From the NCBI RefSeq assembly GCF_000003605.2, contig NW_003122910.1:606028-638657 (forward strand): DNA of 32,630 bases, written 5' to 3'. A model generated the notes under the pieces. That model was given only the letters and a program-made list of their open reading frames with translations, was not told where the DNA came from and did no database searches. The DNA comes from Saccoglossus kowalevskii (lineage: Eukaryota > Hemichordata > Enteropneusta > Harrimaniidae). The translations under genes were made by a program, and so were the position numbers. Positions within the stretch are counted from its first letter, which is position 1. Each line of letters opens with the position of its first letter. Below are positions 24,294 through 32,630 of the stretch, one piece after another.

Positions 24294-26575
24294 CTACATT
24301 TGGCTTGATATGACATACTGCTATTGGTGGAGTTTGTGGTCTACCTACAACAAATATACATGTATGCTTTCTTAAGTGAACTATTCGTTTTATATACACA
24401 TTCAGTTATCATATGCGGTTTATTATTTCTCTGATATGTAGAGGATTTCTCTATATATCGACCAACTCAGTCATGGCAAATGTTTTACTCTGATCACCCC
24501 AAGTCACATGATGTATCAAAAAATAGAACCAGCCAGCTCATACTAAATGTTACAAGCAATCATGCGACTATGAAATAAAATGTCTTAACTCCGGTACATC
24601 CTTATGGTATTGTTTCTCATGTAGTTCAACGTTCATAACTTATAGGTTATCTACATGTCTGAAATATTTACGTCGTCTTTATATCCCGTAGGCTGGCATA
24701 TCATTTTCATACATTGTCATACATTGAGCCCATGAGTAAACGCATGTGTTGCAAATACACTAACAATACCGGTCCACCCTGAATAAAATACTCAAATATA
24801 TGTGTGCATACTATCGAATAATTATCTCCGGTGTAAATGTTGCCTGTTATTGGAATATATATATTATGTTAGATGGATTACGACATGCGTTCAGGTAGAA
24901 TAGTACAGACTTTATACATCGCATGCCAATACATTTGTAGTTACGTTTTGGTAAATCTGACGTTGGCGTTTATGACCTGGCCTATCGGGGATTGTGTTTT
25001 CACTGCGTAACCTTGAGAATTGTGCTTTATATAGGTTTGTGGGTATTACACGTAAGCTGTGGGTCAGGTTGTACTATTCTGTGATTATGTTAATTTGGAC
25101 ATTCCATGGTTACCGATTATATTATACCATTATCTGGTTTATTAAATGTCAACCGGACTTGTTTTGAAGAATTTCATGAAGTTAAAAAAATGATCGAGAA
25201 TATTGGAACTCCAAGTATTTTGTTTTTATTTCTATTCTATGTTAATAACCAACATTGGTGTTCATTCTCAATCCTGACCCGATCAATAATCGTATATGAA
25301 ATGAATCCGACAGTTACAAAATAAAGCGATATATTGATCATTTAACAGCATGTCTCATTATGTAAAATTAATAATGTCATTCATTCTTGAGAAAGAACTG
25401 ACATGGCATGTGATTAATTCCGTTACAAGGGCGCAAAACAGAACATCGTTGTCACATTTATGTACATTACACCATATTATTTAAACGGTACTAACCGAAT
25501 TTTGGGGTTTCATAATTGCAGTGAGTTTGCATTTGAGAAATAAGCGTAGACTATGGCATGGCATCGTACGTGACAGTTGCGCTAGTCACTTGATGGTGTG
25601 AAGTAGCACACCACCGTGTAACCCATGACACAACATCATACGTGAGATTTGCGCCTATCGTGTGTCTCCCACGGCGTTAGCTACAGCAACACATACTGTT
25701 GTTTTCGTTTCTGCTTTATTCAATCTGAAGTCATCAAATTGGTACATTGAAATGTTTTAATTAGTATTTTAATGGCACAGTGCAATACACCAAACTAGTG
25801 TCTTTTATTTGCATTTAATCGTCCAACATGTGTGACAGGTTTCATTGTGTGAAATTAAGTCTTTATTGATGCAGAGAGGAAGCGACATGCTGAGGTCAGT
25901 TGAGTTCAGCTAATTTTAGCGATTCACAATCAAGTTCACTGTAATCCACGTTGGAATACGTAATTAAAATATCCTTGGCCGACATTGGCAGGGTTCATTC
26001 TTCAATTCTGTGTATGACTCAGACACTGTGGTATGAGGCGAATAAAATATCATTCAGTTCAGTGTTGTTGTTTTCAAATAAAATCACACCCAATAGGAAT
26101 GGTAGCTAGGTTGTTAAGACGCTTATTAGCTAGGTATTAATCATCAGTGCGTTTTATAGGCAGACCCGGCCTTAGGAATCATCCAATAAACAAATATGGT
26201 TAAACGCTTGCATATGCGAGGCAGAGTTAAGAGCCAGCCAGTAAATATACACCATAGCGACTCGTAGAAGCCGTACATTCTGAAACAATAAATAGCATAT
26301 ATTATATTATAAATGAGGTGTTGTTGTGAATATGCGTTAGACGACAGATTGTCCCTTGTTAAGCCAATTGGCACTTTGGAGATTAGCGAGACGTGGAAAT
26401 AAATTGATACGGATTAAAATGTAATAACATTTATAACCATTGAAGTGACATCTTGTGACGAGAACTGAATCAATTTACACCGCCTCTATAATTGAGCCAA
26501 ACATGAATAGAGTTTGGAGGCTTCGGCAAATACCCACAATGTAACTATGCATTTACGCTTCAATGAAATCCATTG

Positions 26576-26626
26576 ATGGAGCGACAGATTGGAACAACAA
26601 ATTGCAGGAGATGCGCCAATTACTGA
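26576..26626 (+). other. Short upstream ORF before the GPCR
   Basis: An ATG at 26576 opens a 16-codon frame ending in TGA at 26624-26626, out of frame with the receptor and about 40 bases upstream of its first in-frame ATG. If the transcript starts further upstream, this uORF could dampen translation from 26667. Its existence is read directly from the sequence. A role is inferred only, because the transcription start is unknown and a 3' splice site (TTGCAG ending near 26607) could remove it. Confidence 0.25.
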
Positions 26627-26666
26627 AAGCGATAATAGTTTGCTTCCTCCGGCAACATTGTACTAC

Positions 26667-27875
26667 ATGAATAACAACACATGTAATTTTTTATTTGATT
26701 TTATTGACAGAATACTGGGATTTATTGTAGCTGGTGCGGAACTGACAAGTGAACAAACCACCCTGCTACCATTGAAGATGTTGGAGGGAAATGAATCCAA
26801 CAAGGAGTCTGTACTTTTACGAAAACCGTTGCAATACGAGGAGTTACTTGATAGTTTGTTTAATAACAGCTATAATCTAACAAACTTTACCAGGGATGAT
26901 TGGGAGGCACCCACCTTTATGACAATACTTGTGCCAACGGTGTTCTCCATAATATTCATGATAGGAAGTGTGGGCAATATATTCACTATATATATTGTTA
27001 CAAGAAGAATTAAACTCAAAAGCACAACCAGTGTGTATATACTGAGTCTGGCGTGCGCCGATCTTCTCTTCGTTATTACCAGTCCTCTCTTCGCTGCAGA
27101 GTTCTTACTTGCACCGGAATATAAATTTGGCGAGATCGGCTGTCGTTTAATCGATGCAATGGATATAATGACAATGCTGGCGAGCGTATTCACTTTAACT
27201 GTTATGAGCATCGACAGATTCTTCGCTGTCGTGTTCCCTTTAAAGACCATGGCGTACAGACTACGTGCGGTGGCTTCCTACGTTAACATCGCCGTGTGGA
27301 CCTTGAGTTTTGTCTTTTCGTTACCAATGATTATTATGGCAAAAGAAGGTCCCTCTCGCCTAGCCGACGGGTCTGTCATACGAAGCTGCCAGAGCCTGAT
27401 GGACGACGAGTTCGACAAACTGTATAAAACTACCATTTTCATATTTGCGTTTCCCATCCCGTTTGTCATCATACTGGTGTGCTACATTACAATCGCTGTG
27501 ACATTGCTTTCCAAAGGAGGTTTGACTGCCATTGCTGAGACTAATAAGTCCAGACAATCAAAGCAGCGCGTGGCTAAAATGGTACTCATTATAGTGATAG
27601 TATTTTTTGTGTGTTGGTTGCCGTTTTGGACCATGATGATGTTAGCGGTGTATGGAATGATCGAATGGAGTCAATCACTCTTCTATGTCAATTTCACGTT
27701 GGTCTGCATATCGTACAGTAACAGTTGTGCAAATCCACTGCTATATACTTTACTCAGCCATAACGTACGCCGTAAATTAAGAATGAGAGGTACTTCCACA
27801 ATGGGGAGTGAGAGGATCAGTGAAGCTAACACCACGCATTTGCATCGAAAAAGTATTCGGGGCAAGTCGTATTAA
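26667..27875 (+). CDS. Class A (rhodopsin-like) peptide GPCR, somatostatin/allatostatin-C/urotensin-II receptor type
   Basis: Predicted plasma-membrane receptor for a small peptide, signalling through G proteins. Counting from the first in-frame ATG (402 residues), seven hydrophobic segments lie near 84-111, 121-145, 162-184, 200-224, 253-278, 304-328 and 337-362. Class A landmarks are all present: GN with N104, LACADLL with D132, C159 before TM3 paired with C241 in loop 2, DRF at 183-185 (F replaces the usual Y), CWLP at 316-319 and NPLLY at 356-360. D166 sits at position 3.32, the acidic residue that contacts the ligand in somatostatin, opioid, MCH and urotensin-II receptors. FTLTVMS in TM3 resembles urotensin-II receptors; NSCANP in TM7 resembles somatostatin and allatostatin-C receptors, so the subtype stays open. 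The N-terminus has four N-glycosylation sequons (N3, N42, N66, N70) plus N73. The short tail is basic and has no Cys for palmitoylation. The frame opens at 26577 without an ATG. The first ATG (26667) has a poor context; the ATG at 26778 (-3 A) gives a more typical 48-residue N-terminus. No introns are evident within the reading frame. Confidence 0.93.
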   Translation: MNNNTCNFLFDFIDRILGFIVAGAELTSEQTTLLPLKMLEGNESNKESVLLRKPLQYEELLDSLFNNSYNLTNFTRDDWEAPTFMTILVPTVFSIIFMIGSVGNIFTIYIVTRRIKLKSTTSVYILSLACADLLFVITSPLFAAEFLLAPEYKFGEIGCRLIDAMDIMTMLASVFTLTVMSIDRFFAVVFPLKTMAYRLRAVASYVNIAVWTLSFVFSLPMIIMAKEGPSRLADGSVIRSCQSLMDDEFDKLYKTTIFIFAFPIPFVIILVCYITIAVTLLSKGGLTAIAETNKSRQSKQRVAKMVLIIVIVFFVCWLPFWTMMMLAVYGMIEWSQSLFYVNFTLVCISYSNSCANPLLYTLLSHNVRRKLRMRGTSTMGSERISEANTTHLHRKSIRGKSY

Positions 27876-29684
27876 AGTTTTACGTTTACAAATCTAGATA
27901 CATAGTCGTACGCTTGACTTTTTACGGACCGATATATATTAGTAATCACTGTTATGCATCATCAACGGCAGTTTTCCTCTTCAGGAATGTTATATATATA
28001 TATTCTCATTTTAATTATATACGCTTCAATGAATTAGGTAGCTTTCTAGCTAATTTTATCTACTGCAATTATATTTTCTATTCTTTCTGTTTCTTCTTCC
28101 TACTAAAAAAAAACAAAACAAAATTTTAAAAGTTTGATCGAAAATATTTTTTCAATGTACAGGATCTAGAAAGATGATGTCAAACAACTATGCATCACAT
28201 GCCATTTAAAATCGGTAAGTTTGTGTACTTTTTCATTATAGAAAAACATCACTTTGTTTTTTACGTCAGGGTGATTGAGGTAATTGTATTATTAGGAAAC
28301 GTTGTTGTTATGTTAATGCGGCGGAGATGTACCTTGTTTCGGAACGGGTTTCTTCATATAGTGGAGTGCTGTACCGAGCAAAAGAGTTGATTAATTTAAT
28401 TAGAATAACTGTGCATAATATTTTACAGAAAATGTTCATATGCACATCATTGTGATCTAGATCTCTGTAATTATGTGGGCATGTTATGATATCACAACTG
28501 CACAACTAAATTACCAGTGTCTTTCACTCGACAGTTGTCAGTCACCAGATTGAACAAATTATTACAATATTTGAACATATTCAAGATGATACAATTGGAA
28601 ATGCAGGGAATATTAAAAATAACGATATTATCAAGGTTATGCGTAGTCTTCTAGTTCATCAGTATTCAATATATAAGGCAGAATATTTCTGACTGTGAAA
28701 TGTATGTCAAATGAAAGCATTTCAAAAAATCAAACCAAATCTTATAATATCTTTAACAATATCATTTTCATAAAATTGCACTGCATGGTGATGGCCTTGG
28801 TCACACATCGCTCGTGAAGTCCAAGACGGTGAAACTCACATTGAGTCATGAAACATAATTCCGATATTAGTTTTTGAGTACTAATAGGAAGATACTTCGT
28901 GATACGTCATTTATTTCCAATTACCTCCAATATAATCAAGCAGCACATTAGCATTTATGTATGTACTACAATGAAATGAAACACGGTTGAGTGTACTCGT
29001 TCTGGTTGTCGATATCCCAATATAACGTGCTGTCAAATTGACAATTTCTACTTAATACTCAAATATACATAGTTATTGTCAAATTACCAATAATATATAC
29101 GTACATATTGAGTGATTGTCATTTATTCGATTGTTACTCAAAGATTTAACAAATTTGCATATTTCCACTTAAAATAAATGCTTACAGTTACGCATTTTAA
29201 TCAAGTAGAATGATATTGTAATTCGTAACTACGGTTTACACTGTATATTTGTCGCTAGGAATTAAATAGAAATACTTGTTTGTGAGATGAAAAGACACCT
29301 ATCACATATAGATACAGGTCAAAGCTAAATGTACTGTCCTGGTTATTTGACTTCTCTTATAAATACTTGTTATTGTGTATATAGGTGTACACAGTTTCAA
29401 TTCAACGTCACCGTGACTTTTACACTTAACTTTTCTGAAACTATCCGCGTTCCATACCCGTAACAACGGGATTCACAGCTCGAAAAATAATAACTGGGAA
29501 AAGTAAAACGTCACTCCAAATAAAATACAAAACTCACTTGAAACACACGGGCAACTGAAGTAACATGAAAGATACCTAATGGGAATTATTGAACGTGACC
29601 GTTTTTAAATGTGCAACAGTGAATATCGTTGATTGAATCACGTTTTTTAGATTAGTTCTATCAGTAAAATTGAATAGATGTACG
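27876..29684. other. AT-rich DNA 3' of the GPCR
   Basis: Probable 3' untranslated and intergenic sequence. An A-rich patch lies at about 28105-28130. I see no clear canonical AATAAA with a downstream GT-rich element close to the stop; ATTAAA overlaps the stop codon (27871-27876), which is too early to use with confidence. No second gene seen. Confidence 0.45.
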
Positions 29685-29811
<127 letters not shown>

Positions 29812-30640
29812 CATTTCTTCTATTGATTACACATATCATATACTTTTGAAATTTTAACTTGAAAATGGCGCATGAATAGAGCATGCGCATTGCAAGAATG
29901 TATGTTGTGAAGGCGAAGCCGAGCACGTGCAAAGTAAAACCTTTTGATAAGCATTATATCATAGAAATAATATCTACGTTTTTTCTATTACCTTTCCATA
30001 GTTCTCACTTTGACGTGGCAGTTACTTAAAGAACTTGGTCACTTGAACACACATCTTGTACTAATATTTATCATAGAAGTATTGGGAATCATAATACCAG
30101 AAGTACTTCCTTTAATTCATTTTTATGACAAATTATGTATCTTTTATCAGTATTTTCTTCTGTATTGTATGTTACGTAGAATCTCGATTGATATGAATAT
30201 TGACTTTTTGTTTTATGCTATGACTATTGCTATCACAAGGAGTATTAAACATTCAATTGCATTCAGTAGTTTGCGTGTCTTTTGTTTAAAAATCTGTACT
30301 TATTCCATCTTATTCCATGAATTCGTCAGGAATCCAGTATGCGTATCAATGTATCAGAACTTTTCCTGTATTCCTGACGTAAAGCATGTTCAACAAATTT
30401 TGCGTATTCCCTGACGATGTATAACGACGTAATCGAAACTATATGGTGACGTGCTCACAAGGTACTATATCTAGCAGCACATCTTCTATTTAGCACTATA
30501 ATGACATAGCTAGTACTATTAAGACAATGTACATCCTTCTCTCCCTACAGTACATAGCTGACATCAGTGTTATATATTACACCATAAATCACAATTGCAC
30601 TATCTATATAACACTGAAACCCTAGCAGAACATGGCTGAT
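29812..30640. other. Spacer between the (AAAT)n tract and the minisatellite
   Basis: A hydrophobic 134-codon plus-strand frame (30010-30414) begins with TTG, not ATG, and has no recognisable motif, so I do not call a gene. Near its end, CGTCAGGAAT at about 30325 faces inverted copies ATTCCTGACG at about 30371 and ATTCCCTGACG at about 30405. From about 30470, decayed pieces of the following repeat appear (ACATAGCT, AGCAGAACATGGCTGATATCATC). Confidence 0.4.
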
Positions 30641-30649
30641 ATCATCTTT

Positions 30650-32630
30650 CAGAACTAAGTAACATCATCTGTCTTTCACTGCTAGGACATAGCTAACATC
30701 ATCTGTCTTTCACTGCCAGCACATAGCTACCATCATCTGTCTTTCACTGCCAGGACATAGCTACCATCATCTGTCTTTCACTGTCAGGACATAGCTAACA
30801 TCATCTGTCTTTCACTGCTAGGACATAGCATCCATCATCTGTTTGTCACTGTCAGGACATAGCTATCATCATCTGTCTTTCACTGTCAGGACATAGCTAA
30901 CATCATCTGTCTTTCACTGCCAGGACATAGCTATCATCTGTCTTTCACAGCCAGGACATAGCTAACATCATCTGTCTTTCAATGCCAGGACATAACTATC
31001 ATCATCTGTCTTTCACTGCTAGGACATAGCATCCATCATCTGTTTGTCACTGTCAGGACATAGATATCATCATCTGTCTTTCACTGTCAGGACATAGCTA
31101 ACATCATCTGTCTTTCACTGCCAGGACATAGCTATCATCATCTGTCTTTCACAGCCAGGACATAGCTAACATCATCTGTCTTTCACTGCCAGGACATAAC
31201 TATCATCATCTGTCTTTCACAGCCAGGACATAGCTATCATCATCTGTCTTTCACAGCCAGGACATAGCTAACATCATCTGTCTGTCACTGCCAGGACATA
31301 ACTACCATCATCTGTCTTTCACTGCCAGAACATAGCTACCATAATCTGTCTTTCACTGCCAGGAATAGTTATCATCATCTGTCTTTCACAGCCAGGACAT
31401 AGCTACCATCATCTGTCTTTCACAGCCAGGACATAGCTAACATCATCTGTCTGTCACTGCCAGGACATAGCTACCATCATCTGTCTTTCACTGCCAGGAC
31501 ATAGCTACCATCATCTGTCTTTCACAGCCAGGACATAGCTAACATCATCTGTCTCTCACTGCCAGGACATAGCTACCATCATCTGTCTTTCACTGCCAGA
31601 ACATAGCTACCATCATCTATCTTTTACTGTCATGACATAGCTACCATCATCTGTCTGTCACTGCCAGGACATAGCTAACATCATCTGTCTTTCACTGTCA
31701 GGACATAGCTATCATCATCTGTCTTTCACTGCCAGGACATAGCTACCATCATCTGTCTTTCACAGCCAGGACATAGCTAACATCATCTGTCTGCCACTGC
31801 CAGGACATAGCTACCATCATCTGTCTTTCACTGCCAGAACATAACTACCATAATTTGTCATTCACTGCCAGGACATAGCTATCATCATCTGTCTTTCACA
31901 GCCAGGACATAGCTACCATAATCTGTCTTTCACTGCCAGGACATAGCTATCATCATCTGTCTTTCACAGCCAGGACATAGCTACCATCATCTGTCTTTCA
32001 CTGCCAGGACATAGCTATCATCATCTGTCTTTCACTGTCATGACATAGCTACCATCATCTGTCTTTCACTGCCAGAACATAGCTACCATCATCTGTCGTT
32101 CACTGCCAGGACATAGCTATCATCATCTATCTTTCACTGCCAGGACATAGCTAACATCATGTGTCTTTCACTGCCAGGACATAGCTAACATCATCTGTCT
32201 TTCACTGCCAGGACATAACTATCATCATCTGTCTTTCACTGCCAGGACATAGCTATCATCATCTGTCTTTCACTGTCATGACATAGCTAACATCATCTGT
32301 CTTTCACTGCCAGGACATAGCTACCATCATCTGTCTTTCACTGCCAGGACATAACTATCATCATCTGTCTTTCACAGCCAGGACATAGCTATCATCATCT
32401 GTCTTTCACTGCCAGGACATAGCTATCATCATCTGTCTTTCACTGTCATGACATAGCTAACATCATCTGTCTTTCACTGCCAGGACATAGCTACCATCAT
32501 CTGTCTTTCACTGCCAGGACATAGCTATCATCATCTGTCTTTCACTGTCATGACATAGCTAACATCATCTGTCTTTCACTGCCAGGACATAGCTACCATC
32601 ATCTGTCTTTCACTACCAGGACATAACTAT
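30650..32630. repeat. 34-bp minisatellite, about 58 copies, continues past the window
   Basis: Consensus unit: CATCATCTGTCTTTCACTGC followed by CAGGACATAGCTAC (34 bp, 47% GC). Variable positions are mainly CTGCC/CAGCC/CTGTC in the middle and A/C/T after GCTA. A few units are shortened, for example a 3-bp loss near 30930 and a 1-bp loss near 31365. Because 34 is not a multiple of three and each unit carries TAG on the plus strand and TGA on the minus strand, no frame stays open. A GTCATGAC variant recurs at about 31625, 32033, 32271, 32441 and 32543, always at multiples of 34. Confidence 0.97.

Larger units (their letters stand above)
21156..26575. other. Intergenic upstream of the GPCR
   Basis: No gene supported. 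Contains the short MITE copy at 23213-23359, a G-quadruplex-type motif at 24274-24293, TGACGTCA at 24243-24250, and two similar words (ATCGTACGTGACAGTTGCGC at about 25563; ATCATACGTGAGATTTGCGC at about 25635) about 70 bases apart. No TATA box or initiator could be assigned confidently to the receptor gene. Confidence 0.5.

Noticed and set aside
25106-25324. 72-codon frame with IGTPSILFLFLFYVNNQHW, faintly like a Helitron/PIF1 neighbour motif
   Set aside because: A single weak resemblance; no Rep or helicase motifs nearby, and flanking frames lack coding character.
26870-27865. Reverse-strand frames of 60-126 codons opposite the GPCR
   Set aside because: Shadows of the receptor gene; no independent coding features.
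30010-30414. 134-codon hydrophobic plus-strand frame
   Set aside because: Starts at TTG, AT-rich composition gives many hydrophobic codons, no family motif or conserved pattern visible.
30650-32630. CRISPR-like regular repeats
   Set aside because: Units are directly contiguous with no unique spacers, diverge by point changes, and the genome is eukaryotic; a minisatellite explains it.

Overview
The window looks like AT-rich, gene-poor nuclear DNA of an invertebrate animal. Points in favour are one intronless metazoan peptide-type GPCR, several short DNA-transposon relics, micro- and minisatellites and a run of Ns (assembly gap). No operons, ribosome-binding sites or bacterial genes are visible. 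The receptor type fits many bilaterians, for example amphioxus, hemichordates, molluscs, annelids or brachiopods. I cannot narrow it further from sequence alone.

Layout. Positions 1-320 hold a CpG-rich patch shaped like a short TTAA-flanked inverted-repeat element. From about 2149 to 6060 on the minus strand lies a long decayed coding region of roughly 1,200 codons. It is clearly more GC-rich than its surroundings, carries many stops and frameshifts, and is interrupted by two later insertions: a 285-bp MITE with a 5-bp target duplication, and a 35/36-bp palindrome between 8-bp direct repeats. I could not assign this gene to a family. From 6.1 to 26.6 kb there is no gene I can support. That stretch holds scattered repeats: a nested palindromic element near 9.5 kb, G-tract repeats, a retroposon 3' coding relic near 13.8 kb, an (AT)n tract with a 252-base gap at 18.1-18.35 kb, a 19-bp repeat near 18.9 kb, a decayed 26/32-bp minisatellite at 20.7-21.1 kb, and a second, shorter MITE copy at 23.2 kb.

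The only intact gene I support is on the plus strand, ending at 27875. It is a seven-transmembrane class A GPCR of the somatostatin / allatostatin-C / urotensin-II receptor group, read as a single exon. Downstream are AT-rich DNA, an (AAAT)n microsatellite at 29.7 kb, and a 34-bp minisatellite from about 30.65 kb that runs off the right edge (about 58 copies, with some 102-bp higher-order structure).

There is no sign that the receptor and the decayed gene work together; they are about 20 kb apart. The strongest candidate for something undescribed is the decayed minus-strand gene, which may be a captured foreign or selfish-element gene later used as a landing site by small transposons.
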